Assembly (NCBI RefSeq): GCF_002024165.1
Contig: NZ_MWQN01000004.1
Span: 62,001-126,000 of the forward strand
Direction of reading: 5' to 3'
Length of the DNA stretch: 64,000 nt
Source: Embleya scabrispora
GTDB taxonomy: Bacteria; Actinomycetota; Actinomycetes; Streptomycetales; Streptomycetaceae
Shown here: positions 36,527 to 45,960 of the stretch, in pieces
Layout: every line of letters begins with the position of its first letter
Position numbering within the stretch: position 1 is the stretch's first letter
The notes under the pieces: model-generated
The model's input: the letters and a program-made list of their open reading frames with translations, nothing else
Databases searched by the model: none
Told to the model about the DNA's origin: nothing
Position numbers and translations under genes: made by a program

Positions 36527-37233
36527 GAAACCGCGGAACGCACGCGAGGTGCCGTCGGCGTCGGTCCGGAGGCCCCGCACGCGGCCGCCCGTGGGTGTGG
36601 GAGTCGGGGTACGCGATCGACGCCAGGGCGTGGGTCGTGCCGGGACGAGGAGCGATGCGGCGCGAGCAGTTGCCGGTGCTCGGCCTCGACCTCGCACGCG
36701 GCGGTCGAGGCCGAGTGGCGGTCGCGGCTGCGCCGGACACCCCCGGCGGAAGCGGGTCGTGGAGGCCGTTGGAGATCGCGCTGAGCACGGCGGTGTACCG
36801 GGCCTGGGTAGGCATCCGAAGGTGCTGCCGCGATCCCGCGCCGGCGGGTGCGCCGGAGTGTGGAGGAGTCGGTGGGCGGGCGCCGGCCCGTCCCGGATCG
36901 AAGGGGCCTGCCCGGAGCAGGACTTGGCGCGCGCCCGGCCGCAGGCCGGCATCCGCACGAGGGCGGGGGTGGTGGTGCCGGGGTGTACGCCGTCGTGTGC
37001 AACCCGGTCCGCCTGTGGCCGCGGACGCCGCTCGAGGGCGGCACGGGTGCCGGTGGTGGCGGGGATGGCGAGCGGTCGTTCCTCTTTCGAGTGAACCGCC
37101 GGACGCGGTTGTGGGCATCGATGGCGGGCGCGGGTACGTCGGTCGGCGGGAGTGACGCGGTACCGGATCGGTTCGGGTTCCGGCACTTCCGAACTTGTCC
37201 CCTTGTGTGAACCCCGGATGGGAGTTCCTTCTC
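36527..37233. other. Intergenic region, no supportable gene
   Basis: 700 bases with several overlapping Arg/Pro-rich frames on both strands. One bottom-strand stretch near 36750-36830 (MPTQARYTAVLSAISNGLHD) looks briefly protein-like but has no continuation. Contains the presumed promoters of the toxin-antitoxin pair and of the secreted protein at 37234. Confidence 0.45.
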
Positions 37234-37554
37234 ATGTGTATGCGCCTCGGCCCGCGCGTGGCCCTCGTGGTCACCGCCGGCGCCCTCGCCCTGTCCTTCG
37301 TCGCCGCCTCGACCGCCTCTGCGGCCCCCGGGGTCGTGATCATGAAGAACGGCGGCAAGTCCAAGCAGGTCCAGGACCCGAAGGACGGCCAGTGCCACCC
37401 CGGTCTCGGCCCCGATACCGCGATCACCAACCTGACCAGCGGCACCATCCTGCTCTTTCCCGACGGCAACTGTCGGACGAAGGTCTTCAATCCCCTGGGG
37501 CCGGGCGAGTTTCGGTCGAACGAGAACGTCGGCGGCTTCCAGGCCCTGGACTGA
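37234..37554 (+). CDS. Small secreted protein
   Basis: A 106-aa protein with a Sec signal peptide (MCMRLGPRVALVVTAGALAL then SFVAASTASAAPG, cleavage after ASA near residue 32). The mature part is about 75 aa with two cysteines (GQCHPGLG and GNCRTKVF) that could form a disulfide. The pattern DGQCHPGLGPDTAITNLTSG and TILLFPDGNCRTKV resembles half of a beta/gamma-crystallin-like or small inhibitor fold, but the match is weak. GGGAG precedes the start; an alternative ATG lies two codons later. Confidence 0.75.
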   Translation: MCMRLGPRVALVVTAGALALSFVAASTASAAPGVVIMKNGGKSKQVQDPKDGQCHPGLGPDTAITNLTSGTILLFPDGNCRTKVFNPLGPGEFRSNENVGGFQALD

Positions 37555-37743
37555 TACCGCACACCACGCCCAGCCGCCTCGTGGGCCTCGGGCGGCAACG
37601 CCCGGTCCCCGAGGCCGGCCGGGCCCGCGCACGTGCGGCCGGTAGGGGCCACGCAAGTTGCGCGGTGGGAGCGCCGTGGCTCCATCACGAAGCGACGCTC
37701 AGCGCCGCGATGAGTTTCCGCAACGGCGCCGGTCTGCACGGAT

Positions 37744-38613
37744 ATGAAAACTCACACGCTCGAAACAGCCGGCGCCGACCTCGTCTATGACGTTCGTGGG
37801 CCACTGCCGACCACGGACGGACGCCCGCCGTTGTTCATGATCGGGCAGCCTATGGACGCCACCGGCTTCGCCGCGCTCGCAGCGCGCTTCCCCGAGCGGA
37901 CCGTGGTCACCTATGATCCGCGCGGGCTCGGTCGCAGCACCCGTAGGGACGGGCGGGTCGACCACATGCCGCAGACCCAGGCCGACGATGTGCACGCCGT
38001 CATCGAGGCGCTCGGGGCCGGGGCGGTCGAGATGTTCGCCAGTAGCGGCGGAGCGGTCACCGCGCTCGTGCTCGTGGCGAAGTATCCCGCGGACGTGACC
38101 ATTCTGGTCGCGCACGAGCCGCCGCTCATCACCCTCACGCCGGACGGCCCGGCGGCCGCGCGGGCCCGGGCCGAAGTCCGGGACGCTTACGAGAAGCGGG
38201 GATGGGGGGCCGGGATGGCCGCGTTCGTCGCCATGACCTCATGGGAGGGAGAGTTCACCGACGCGTACTTCGCGCGGCCGGATGCCGATCCCGCCGCGTT
38301 CGGGATGCCCACGCACGATGACGGCTCACGTGACGATCCGCTGCTGTCCGACCGGTCATGGGCGATCAGCGGATATCGGCCGGATGCCGACGCGATCGCC
38401 GCTTCGCCGACCCGCGTCGTGATCGCCGTCGGCGAGGAGTCCGAAAACGTGCAGACCGGACGCACCTCCGTCGCGACCGCCGCACTCCTCGGGCAGCCGG
38501 TGACCGTGTTCCCGAGTCATCACGGTGGGTTCTGTGATGGACAATTCGGATATCCGGGGAAGCCGGACGAGTTCGCGCACCGCCTGCGGAAGGTGCTCGA
38601 GGGCGCCCCGTAG
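37744..38613 (+). CDS. Alpha/beta hydrolase
   Basis: A 289-aa alpha/beta-hydrolase-fold enzyme. Visible features are the oxyanion strand PPLFMIGQPMDATGFAALAA, VVTYDPRGLGRSTRRDG, the nucleophile elbow MFASSGGAVTALVL (Ser in the G/A-x-S-x-G position), a late acid region RVVIAVGEESENVQTGRTS, and the histidine in FPSHHGGFCDGQFGYPGKPD. Such proteins act on esters, amides or epoxides in the cytosol. The ATG at 37744 is the only good start. No operon partner on either side, so substrate cannot be inferred. Confidence 0.88.
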   Translation: MKTHTLETAGADLVYDVRGPLPTTDGRPPLFMIGQPMDATGFAALAARFPERTVVTYDPRGLGRSTRRDGRVDHMPQTQADDVHAVIEALGAGAVEMFASSGGAVTALVLVAKYPADVTILVAHEPPLITLTPDGPAAARARAEVRDAYEKRGWGAGMAAFVAMTSWEGEFTDAYFARPDADPAAFGMPTHDDGSRDDPLLSDRSWAISGYRPDADAIAASPTRVVIAVGEESENVQTGRTSVATAALLGQPVTVFPSHHGGFCDGQFGYPGKPDEFAHRLRKVLEGAP

Positions 38614-38639
38614 CGGCTTGGCGATCGTTGTCGAAGGGG

Positions 38640-38815
38640 CGGGGCCGGCCACCAAGTGAGCCCTCGCGCGACCGACACGGACGAGGGCCGAAGCCGGGCC
38701 GGTGGTTTCGACTTCGGCAGGGCCGCGTTCGTCGATCCGGAACCGGACACGCACGTCCCGACTACGTCCGGGTGCTCGGCGCTGGACACGGCCGGTGTCG
38801 GCGGCGGCCGGTAGG
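38640..38815 (-). pseudogene. C-terminal remnant of an FxLD-type methyltransferase
   Basis: The bottom strand reads GRSRDVRVRFRIDERGPAEV, ETTGPASALVRVGRARAHLV before a stop near 38640. The adjacent upstream 160 bp is duplicated at 44.97-45.13 kb, where it precedes a recognisable FxLD-type methyltransferase. This therefore looks like the end of a second copy whose catalytic middle has been deleted. Short and degenerate; assignment rests on position plus the duplicated flank. Confidence 0.4.
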
Positions 38816-38826
38816 CCGGTGTGCAT

Positions 38827-38986
38827 CGCCGCGAGCGCCCGGCGGCGATGGACCGCGATGTCGTCGGGATCGGGGGCTCACTCCTGCCGGCACTTCTGGT
38901 GATTGCCCGTCGGGTCCTCGGGCCTCGGCACGCGGCCGTCGCCGTTCCCGGAGGCGGAGCACTTTTGTCCACTGCTGATCCGGCTT
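38827..38986 (-). repeat. Diverged duplicate segment, copy A
   Basis: Roughly 160 bp clearly similar (by eye about three quarters identical) to 44974-45130 in the same orientation. On the bottom strand both copies encode the same C-terminus, GNGDGRVPRPEDPTGNHQK here and GNGDGRVPEPEDPKGKHKK in copy B, followed by ...RQE and a TGA. Conservation of the reading frame shows that this is the tail of a real gene ahead of the methyltransferase. Confidence 0.75.
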
Positions 38987-39139
38987 GCCGTGCTCATCCA
39001 TCACACGCGACGCCGACCGCACCTTTGGATGGAAACGGAGGGCACCACCCGCCCGCGCACACGACCGGGGCCACGATGCCGGAGTTGTCGCTCGATCCCT
39101 CGTCCCGGTACGGGTGACGTCCCGTTGGACAACCGCGAC

Positions 39140-39578
39140 ACCGCACGCGCACCGCGCCCGCGCCGACGCGGTATTCCTGCGCGGCGACATGCGCGAGCCG
39201 CCCGAGATCGCACCCGTCGGATTCTTCACCCCCGAGCAGGACCTCGATGTCCTGCACGCGTTCCACCGCGCGCTGCGCCCCGGTGGGCTACTGCCGATGC
39301 ACACCATGGTGACCGTGCCCGGGCTGACCGACGGCCGCATCCCGGCCGAGGAACGACGCCGACTCCCCGGCGGACGCCACCTGATCGCCCGCCGCCACCT
39401 CGACCCCGACACCCGACGCGAGCACGGGGAACACGCCGTGACCCCCTGCGACGTCCGTGTCTACACACCGGACGAGTACACCGGTCTGTGCCGCCGGGCC
39501 GGTTTCACCGCCACCACCTGCCACGGCGCCTCCTACCGCGACACCTCACGCAACCTCATCGTCCTTGCCCACCACTGA
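39140..39578 (+). pseudogene. Truncated SAM methyltransferase, paralogue of the 61.9-kb gene
   Basis: From about residue 120 of the intact protein at 61912 onward the two can be aligned: FLRGDMREPPEIAPV, GFFTPEQDLDVLHAFHRALR, LPMHTMVTVPGLTDGRIPAE, DVRVYTPDEYTGLCRRAGFT. The SAM-binding N-terminus (DCPCGYGRHS in the intact copy) is absent and 10 residues (DAVINMFYSF) are deleted between APV and GFF. It cannot bind SAM and is a decayed duplicate. Confidence 0.85.
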
Positions 39579-39941
39579 CACGGTCCCGGATTCCGGGTGC
39601 TGTTGGAGGCGCGTCCGGCCGGGGTTGTGGCTACTGCTCGCGGCGATCGTCGCGATGCCGGCCACGATGTCCGTCGGAGTGGTTCGCCGAGGGGCGGTCC
39701 TGCGCGGCGGGGCTTTCGTTCCAGGATCCGACGACCCGGACTTCACGCTCGGACAACGGCAACACGTCCTAGAACCAACCCACTTCCCCCGCGCGTTTGC
39801 GCGTTCCGTGCTCGCCGGGCGCGGCCGTTGAACCCTCCAGCTCCCCCGCGCCCTCGCGCCCTTGCCGGTCGGGCCGCCGGCTGGTCGGAAGTGCCGTGCA
39901 CGCGTACGGACATTGACGGAACACTGTTCGCTACGTACATT

Positions 39942-39954
39942 GTTCGTAACGAAC
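39942..39954. promoter_or_regulatory. Dyad GTTCGTAACGAAC upstream of MFS gene
   Basis: A 13-bp perfect dyad (GTTCGT-A-ACGAAC), flanked by further GTTCG half-sites (39926-39930 and 39957-39961), about 110 bp before the MFS start at 40061. It resembles TetR/MarR-type operators, but no regulator gene is adjacent. Confidence 0.5.
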
Positions 39955-40060
39955 GTCGTTCGTGGTGCCCGTGCTGCTCTTGTCTTCCCGCCGCACCGCT
40001 CGTCCCGCCGCGTCCAGCGCCTCGTCAGGCGCCACGCGGCCTCGACCCCCAGGAGTACCA

Positions 40061-41503
40061 ATGCCCCCCGCGCCCGCGCCCGCGCCCGCTGCCGAGGCCG
40101 AGACCCCGCTCCCCGCCGCATACGCCCGGCGCTGGCGGATCCTGGCGATCGTGCTCGTCGCCGAGGTGATGGACCTGCTCGACAGCACCGTGACCAACGT
40201 CGCCGGCCCCTCGGTGCGCGACGATCTCGGCGGCGGTGCCTCGCTGTTGCAGTGGCTCGCCTCCGGCTACACGCTCGCCTTCGGCGTGTTGCTGGTGGTC
40301 GGCGGCAGACTCGGCGACCGCTGGGGCAGACGCCGATTGTTTCTGTTGGGCGCCGGCGGCTTCGCCACCGCGTCCCTGCTCTGTGCGCTGTCCCCCTCGC
40401 CCGAACTGCTCGTCGCCGCCCGCGTCGCCCAGGGAGCCTTCGGCGCACTGCTGATACCGCAGGGCTTCGGCATCCTCAAGTCGGTATTCCCGCGCGAGGA
40501 GACCGGCAAGGCATTCGCCGCCTTCGGCCCGGTACTCGGCCTGTCCGCCGTCGGCGGCCCGATCCTGGCCGGAGCGCTCATCCACCTCGACCTGTTCGGC
40601 ACCGGCTGGCGGCTGATCTTCCTGATGAACGTCCCGCTCGGCCTCGCCGCCGTGCTCGGCGGCCTCCGCTACATCCCCCGGGACGACCCGAACCCGTCGG
40701 TACGGATCGACCTCCTCGCGGCCGTACTGCTGAGCGTCGCCTCCACGCTGATCATCCTGCCGCTCATCCAGGGCCCCGAAGCAGACTGGCCGCTGTGGTC
40801 GTTCGGTTGTCTCGCCGCCGGTGCCGCCGCGTTCGCCGGTTTCATCCTGCGCGAGCGCCGCAGCAGCACCCACTCGCTGATCGAAGCCACGCTGCTGCGG
40901 AACCGGGCGTACAAGTCCGGCATGCTCTTCGGCCTCGCGTTCTTCGCCGGCACCACCGGCTTCATGCTGATCACGTCACTGTTCATACAACTGCACCTGC
41001 GCTATGGCCCGCTCGAAGCCGGCCTCACCCTCGCCCCGATCGCGGTCGGCATCGTGATCGCCTCCATCGCCGGTTTCCAGGTGATGGCCAGGCTCGGCCG
41101 CAACCTGCTCCTGATCGGCGTCGGCGTGCACACGGCCGGGCTGACGGCGCTCGCCGTCGTGGTCGCCCACTACGGATCGCACACGACCGGCGCCGCCCTG
41201 ATCGCCCCGCTGTTCGTCGCCGGCATCGGCATGGGCGCCGTGTTCGCGCCCCTGTTCGACGTCATCCTGGCCGGTGTCGCCGAGCACGAACTGGGCAGCG
41301 CCTCCGGCTCGTTGTCCGCCATGCAACAACTCGCCGGAGCCCTCGGCGCGGCCGGCATCACGACTTTGTTCTTCCAACTCGCCGAACACCACACCGCCTC
41401 CTCAGCGATGGCCGTGGGAGCCCTCGCGGTGGCCTGCCTCGGCCTCCTCGCCGGCGGCCTGGTGTTCCTGCTCCCTCGGCACGCCAGGCCGCACGAGGCA
41501 TAG
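40061..41503 (+). CDS. MFS exporter, DHA2 family
   Basis: A 480-aa membrane protein with 14 likely helices. TM1 carries AEVMDLLDSTVTNVAGPSV, the TM2-3 loop GGRLGDRWGRRRLFLL, TM4 RVAQGAFGALLIPQGFGILK and TM5 GPVLGLSAVGGPILAGALI. The second half (LEAGLTLAPIAVGIVIASIA) is typical of DHA2 antibiotic exporters of Streptomyces. The ATG at 40061 has Shine-Dalgarno AGGAG; the longer in-frame start lacks one and would overlap the dyad region. It stands alone, with no partner regulator gene. Confidence 0.92.
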   Translation: MPPAPAPAPAAEAETPLPAAYARRWRILAIVLVAEVMDLLDSTVTNVAGPSVRDDLGGGASLLQWLASGYTLAFGVLLVVGGRLGDRWGRRRLFLLGAGGFATASLLCALSPSPELLVAARVAQGAFGALLIPQGFGILKSVFPREETGKAFAAFGPVLGLSAVGGPILAGALIHLDLFGTGWRLIFLMNVPLGLAAVLGGLRYIPRDDPNPSVRIDLLAAVLLSVASTLIILPLIQGPEADWPLWSFGCLAAGAAAFAGFILRERRSSTHSLIEATLLRNRAYKSGMLFGLAFFAGTTGFMLITSLFIQLHLRYGPLEAGLTLAPIAVGIVIASIAGFQVMARLGRNLLLIGVGVHTAGLTALAVVVAHYGSHTTGAALIAPLFVAGIGMGAVFAPLFDVILAGVAEHELGSASGSLSAMQQLAGALGAAGITTLFFQLAEHHTASSAMAVGALAVACLGLLAGGLVFLLPRHARPHEA

Positions 41504-42045
41504 GCCCGGGTGCGTACTGCCGGCAATCGATCCTCGATCGGCCCGGAACCCTGGGATTCGGCGCGACGGTCCCGGGCCGATGGCTCGCCGGGGCGGACTC
41601 GGCCTCGACGTGGACGGCTATGGCAGCCTCGGCACCACCCACAGGTCGTCTTGTGGACCGCCCAGGCTCTGTTCCGTCGGGGACGGCGCGCGCCTGCCCC
41701 GCGCTCGTGGCCGGAGGCGTGTTGTGTGACGGTCAGGACGGCATACGTCGTGGGCGGGACAAGGGGGTCCTCGGCATGTCCGTCCCGGCCGCCTTGCGAG
41801 CGGTGCCCGCCAGCACCGACGCGGTCACGACGGCGACCAACAGCCGTCGACGCAACGCGTCCCCCCCTGACGTCCATCGCACCACGCGCCGGAACTTACC
41901 GCGGGGCCGGTCGCGGCCGGGGCCGAGCTTCAGGAGAAGGGGTCCGCCCGGACGTTCTCCCAGACCACCTCCAACTCGACACGCGCGAACCGCCGGCCGT
42001 GGCAGGTTCGTCGGGGCAGTCGAAGCGGTCGATCGAGGTCCCGGC
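41504..42045. other. Convergent intergenic region
   Basis: 540 bases between the ends of an MFS gene and a methyltransferase gene. A bottom-strand stretch at about 41780-41900 (GDALRRRLLVAVVTASVLAG) resembles a signal peptide, but no coherent protein follows. Otherwise nothing supportable. Confidence 0.4.
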
Positions 42046-42747
42046 TCAGAACGCGCGGAAGTCCTCGAAGGAGGGCTCGAACGCGGCATCGGGCAAGCGG
42101 TATGCCCTGCACCGGCCCCCGTCGTCGCCCTTCGGTCCCACGCCGACCGTCTCACCGGCGAATGCGTCAGGGATCACCGTCCATCCCAGATTCTTCTCGT
42201 AGTACCGCGCGGCGGTGTGCACCGACGGCCACCAGTCGTCGTCGATGACGACCAGCCCACCGGGGCGGACGACCTTGCGCAGGAAGTACAGGTCGACGAA
42301 GACCTCATGGAACCGGTGGCTGCCGTCCACGAACGCGGCGTCCGCAACGAAGCCCTCGGTCAGCAGTCGAGGAAGCGCGAGAGAAGAAGGCGCGGCCACG
42401 AGCGTGGCGATCGTCCCGAGCCCCGCCGAGCACAGCAGGTCCCAACCGGCGTTGGCGAACTCGCTTTCCTGGAACGGGTCTATGACGACGTGCCGAGGGT
42501 CGGGACGATCGACCGTCGCCAACGCCTCGCCGATCGCGAGCGCGGAACCGGCATAGGCGAGACCGATCTCGACGACCGTCTCGACGTCCTCGGCGATCAG
42601 AAGGTCGCGCAACTGGTCACCGTGACGCTCGGGTACCGCGACGGTCTCGAAATCCCCCTCCCGATCCCGCGTGCGCGGCGGACCGTCCCGCACGAGTCGT
42701 CGGCGCACCTCGCGAACCCGCGCCGCACGTTCACGGGCGTTCGTCAC
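42046..42747 (-). CDS. Class I SAM-dependent methyltransferase
   Basis: A 233-aa protein from a GTG at 42747 with GAGGGA upstream. It has the Methyltransf_24-type order: LIAEDVETVVEIGLAYAGSA (motif I, with GLAYAGSAL in place of GxGxG), HVVIDPFQESEFANAGWDLL, ADAAFVDGSHRFHEVFVDLY and RPGGLVVIDDDWWPSVHTAA. The family includes O-methyltransferases related to rhamnosyl and macrocin modification enzymes. The longer frame upstream is basic and unlike the family. Neighbours give no pathway clue. Confidence 0.85.
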   Translation of the reverse strand: MTNARERAARVREVRRRLVRDGPPRTRDREGDFETVAVPERHGDQLRDLLIAEDVETVVEIGLAYAGSALAIGEALATVDRPDPRHVVIDPFQESEFANAGWDLLCSAGLGTIATLVAAPSSLALPRLLTEGFVADAAFVDGSHRFHEVFVDLYFLRKVVRPGGLVVIDDDWWPSVHTAARYYEKNLGWTVIPDAFAGETVGVGPKGDDGGRCRAYRLPDAAFEPSFEDFRAF

Positions 42748-43042
42748 CCGGCATCCCTCTTTCGCTGCGACAGCACCTGGAACCTCACCGTAAACACGAA
42801 CGTGGATCTCGCGAAGAGCCTTGCGGACCCGCTCCCGAATCGGCTCCCTCGAAACGCCCGGCGCCACCGTTCCGCGCACCACTCCAGCCGCCGCGCCGCC
42901 GCACCGCCGCACCGGCCGCGAGGGCCGACACCGACGGCTTCACCTACCTGGAAGGCCAAGCCGGGTCGCGCGACCGACGCGTCCTCGCCGTCCAGGTCGG
43001 AGTCCGCGCCGCGTCTACGGGGTGGGCGCGGCGCCGGCGGCG
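42748..43042. other. Intergenic region
   Basis: About 295 bases between the methyltransferase start and the next fragment; no gene or site recognised. Confidence 0.4.
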
Positions 43043-43350
43043 ATGACTGAGGTTGCGCAGCAAGCAGCGTTCTGGACCGACGACTCGCCGGCCTGCGAGC
43101 TCATGCCGCACGGTGAGGACATCACCGCGCACTTCCATGACTACGGCCGGCTGAGGTACGCCGCCTCCGGCGGCGCTCGTCACTAGGACCGAGGTCGACA
43201 CCTGGGTGACGCCGGCGAATCGTCCAGGACAAGACGTTCACCCCGAACGGAAATCTGGACGAGCGCGACGATCCCAGCGCCGGGCCGCTCGGCTCCGCCG
43301 TCACCACCAACGGAATCGCCGACGCCTACCTGAACGTGACCACCGACGCG
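43043..43350 (+). pseudogene. Frameshifted fragment of an unidentified gene
   Basis: The first frame reads MTEVAQQAAFWTDDSPACEL, MPHGEDITAHFHDYGRLRYA and stops at 43186. A second frame continues RTEVDTWVTPAN, and a third IVQDKTFTPNGNLDERD, AVTTNGIADAYLNVTTDAAG. Each piece is protein-like and in order, so this is one gene broken by at least two frameshifts. I recognise no family. Confidence 0.4.
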
Positions 43351-43542
43351 GCAGGCTCCGCGTGCTCAGCCGCATGCCGTCCCGGTGGCGTCACCCGCGT
43401 GCTTCCTCGGCGGGTCCGCCGGCAGGCCCGATACCAACGGCGCTGCCCGACGGCGCGGTTCGACCCGCGCGGCCGCCTCACCCGCCCATCGAGGGATGGC
43501 CATAGGGCACCACCAGTGTCGGCCGACGGTGGAACAGCGCGG

Positions 43543-43983
43543 TCAGAGCACCATGTGGCAGTAGAGTCCGTGGCCGTGTGACCGGGCCCGTCCGGCCAGT
43601 GCCGCAAGCTCGTTGAGGAAGTCCGCAAGATGGCCGGGATCGGCAAACCCGGGGAACTCCTCCGCTCGCGACCACGGTATGCAGATCTCGGCCAGTCGTT
43701 CGCGGGGCGCCTTCGCCAGGGCGTCGCGCACCTCGTCGGGCAGAGTAACGATCCAGGTGCTCTCTGCCTCCGGGCTCGTCACCAGATGACCGAACCGGGG
43801 ATGCCCGACAACCCGTGAGACGGGTTCACAAACAAGCAGCGCCACCGCCTGACCAAACAGGACAGCGGGGTCGATCGTCTTGACGCAGACTGTGTCGAAG
43901 CCGGCGTCCTCGGGTCCTTCCGCAAAGGCTGATGCCGCTGCTTGATCGTCGGGCGCGCTGAAGTAATCGTAGAAGATACCCAC
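43543..43983 (-). CDS. Conserved-type hypothetical protein
   Basis: A 146-aa acidic cytosolic protein (MGIFYDYFSAPDDQAAASAF, DTVCVKTIDPAVLFGQAVAL, TSPEAESTWIVTLPDEVRDA, FADPGHLADFLNELAALAGR). The N-terminal pattern MGxxYDYFxAPxD recurs in unnamed actinomycete proteins of similar size. No catalytic motif or membrane segment. Flanked by pseudogenes, with no operon context. Confidence 0.7.
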   Translation of the reverse strand: MGIFYDYFSAPDDQAAASAFAEGPEDAGFDTVCVKTIDPAVLFGQAVALLVCEPVSRVVGHPRFGHLVTSPEAESTWIVTLPDEVRDALAKAPRERLAEICIPWSRAEEFPGFADPGHLADFLNELAALAGRARSHGHGLYCHMVL

Positions 43984-44199
43984 GCTGAGGAGTCTGGCAG
44001 TGCTCCCTGACAGTCGGCGGACGGTCCGGGCGGCCAGAGGAGATCAATGCGGGACGCGGGGCACGCGGGTCTCCGTGGGTGTGCCGATCGACCGGCGGAA
44101 CCCAGGCCAACCATACGGCTCCCAATGGTGGCCAAACGCAGTCGAACCGGAACGCCTTGTGGCAACAGCCCGCCCCGCAGACACCCGCAGATCGTGACG

Positions 44200-44973
44200 G
44201 CCTCCAACGAGCGCCCCGAGGCACGATGTGTCCCCCGACGCGATCGGCGGCCTGCTCCGATTCGTCGACGACGACGTGACCGCGCAGGCGCAGCGCCCAC
44301 ATCAGGTGGGCGTTGTCGAGGAGGGGCGCGGGTCGCGGGTGAGGACGCGTTCGTGGTCGGGGTCGCGGTCGGCGCGGACGTGGCGGTGGGTGGGGGTGCC
44401 GCGGGCGTTCATGAATTGGGCGAGGCCGTGGAGCCATCCGGTGGCGGAGCGGCCGTCCTTGGCGGTGGTGAGACCGGGTGGGTGGCGATCAGCGGTTCGT
44501 AGGGGGCGGCCGAGGGTGCCGTCGCCGAGTCGGACGTCGACGCGTGCTCCGGCGCGGGTCAGGGTCGCGGCTGCGATGGTGGCGAGGGTGGGGTCGGTCT
44601 CGATGCTGGTGACGTGTCCGGTGGGGCCGACGCGGTGGGCGATCAGGGCGGCGTTCCAGCCGGTTCCGGTGCCCAACTCCAGGACGCGGTGGGCGGGTTG
44701 GAGGTCGAGGGAGTCGAGCATGTCGACGACGATCGACGTGCAGGACAGGGACGAGGACGGGACGCCGTCGGTGATCTCGGTGATCGTCGCGTCGTCGGGA
44801 CCGGCGTGGACGAACCGTGCCCACGCCTGCGGGTCGGCGGCGCGGTCGACCCGCTGCCAGGCGTGACCGTCCCAGGTCCACACGCTGTCGGGCGCGAAGG
44901 CGTCGCGAGGCAGGGCCTCGACCGCGTCCCGCAGCCACGGTGAGTCCTTCGGCCAAGCGTTGCCGGCGTCCAT
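44200..44973 (-). pseudogene. FxLD-system-type methyltransferase (PCMT-like), internally deleted
   Basis: The N-terminal half is intact: AWPKDSPWLRDAVEALPRDA, DDATITEITDGVPSSSLSCT, SAM motif I RVLELGTGTGWNAALIAHRV and VTSIETDPTLATIAAATLTR. After LGDGTLGRP the catalytic core is missing and the sequence resumes with GLTTAKDGRSATGWLHGLAQ. It then frameshifts into LLDNAHLMWALRLRG. These features match the methyltransferases that accompany FxLD lanthipeptide clusters and resemble protein-L-isoaspartate methyltransferases. Loss of about 50 residues after motif I makes activity unlikely. Confidence 0.7.
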
Positions 44974-45130
44974 CGCCGTGAGCGCGCGCCGGCGATGGAC
45001 GGATGTCGTCGGGATCGGCGCTCACTCCTGCCTGTCCTTCTTGTGCTTGCCCTTTGGGTCCTCGGGCTCCGGCACGCGACCGTCGCCGTTTCCGGGAGGC
45101 GGATCGCCTTGTCCAACGGCTGCTCCGGCT
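44974..45130 (-). repeat. Diverged duplicate segment, copy B
   Basis: Counterpart of 38827-38986. On the bottom strand it encodes GDPPPGNGDGRVPEPEDPKG then KHKKDRQE and stops at 45022, about 50 bp before the methyltransferase start. The frame lacks a start codon because a TAA precedes it, so only the gene tail survives. Confidence 0.75.
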
Positions 45131-45615
45131 TACTGTGATCCCCCACCGCAACTGACGTAGCAGAAGAACGCTGTGCGCATGGGCAGTCGACGACAGTCTG
45201 TGCCGCCTGCCCTTTCTCCGACCCGTGAACAGCGGTTCGGTCAGCCCGTGTCAGCCGGTGAGGCACACCCGCGCACCGTGGAACAAGCACGACGATTGAC
45301 GGATTCGGGAAGCGGGACGTCAGCACGCAACGGGGCCACGGCGGCGGGCATCTCCCCGGCTGTCCCGGGGCGTGGCCGTTGAACGGGTCGGCAACACCCG
45401 GCAACCACACCGAGCCGCGAAGTCGTGCAGTGACGTGTCCGGAAGGCGGCGATACCCGCCGAGCAGCTCGCCATCGGACGCTCCATCGGTGTTGAGCGAC
45501 GCCGTTTCCGCCGTTGCGGGTGATAGCTTCATCAGCCCGAGAGTTCCATGAGGAGCGTCGTCGTGATCGACCGGACACGCGGACGCGGAACATGCGCTCA
45601 GGAGCGGAACTGGAC
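45131..45615. other. Intergenic region
   Basis: About 480 bases without a convincing gene on either strand. It carries the presumed promoter for the gene at 45616. Confidence 0.45.
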
Positions 45616-45960
45616 GTGACCGTGGAGTGGGTGGACGCACGCGAACGGCTGCCGGCGGACGGCATGCCGGTAGCGGCGGCGGCAACCGGCCGCTATCCGA
45701 CCCACCCGGACGACGAGGAGTCCGGTCGGGACTTCTGGCTGGTGATGCCCATGCGTTTCGCTGCCCGTTACGTCGACGAGGACGGTGTCGAGCACCGCGA
45801 CTGCTTCATCGACTCCGACCGGGTCATCCGGCTGCCCTACGGCCGCCACTGCGCCGAACCTGTCACCCACTGGGCCGCATTGCCGACGCTGCCCGGCACA
45901 AGCGTGCACTCGGTGGTGGGCGACGGCGTGCGCTCGGCTCTGCGAAACGTCCTGGGGTAG
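45616..45960 (+). CDS. DUF551-like small hypothetical protein
   Basis: About 114 aa from a GTG at 45616 with AGGAGCGGAA upstream; an ATG at 45592 is possible but has no Shine-Dalgarno. The opening VEWVDARERLPADGMPVAAA and closing EPVTHWAALPTLPG reproduce the WxxVxxRLPxxGxxV...HWxxLPxLP frame of DUF551-type proteins, often phage- or plasmid-associated. The middle (FWLVMPMRFAARYVDEDGVE, HRDCFIDSDRVIRLPYGRH) is soluble. Function unknown. Confidence 0.65.
   Translation: MTVEWVDARERLPADGMPVAAAATGRYPTHPDDEESGRDFWLVMPMRFAARYVDEDGVEHRDCFIDSDRVIRLPYGRHCAEPVTHWAALPTLPGTSVHSVVGDGVRSALRNVLG

Noticed and set aside
39862-43050. A 1062-codon top-strand frame across the MFS and methyltransferase region
   Set aside because: Low-complexity Arg/Pro translation in the wrong frame of one gene and antisense to the other; no domain.
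45022-45130. Calling the short frame before the FxLD-type methyltransferase a lanthipeptide precursor
   Set aside because: It has no Cys, Ser or Thr-rich core, no FxLD motif and no start codon; it is only a conserved gene tail.
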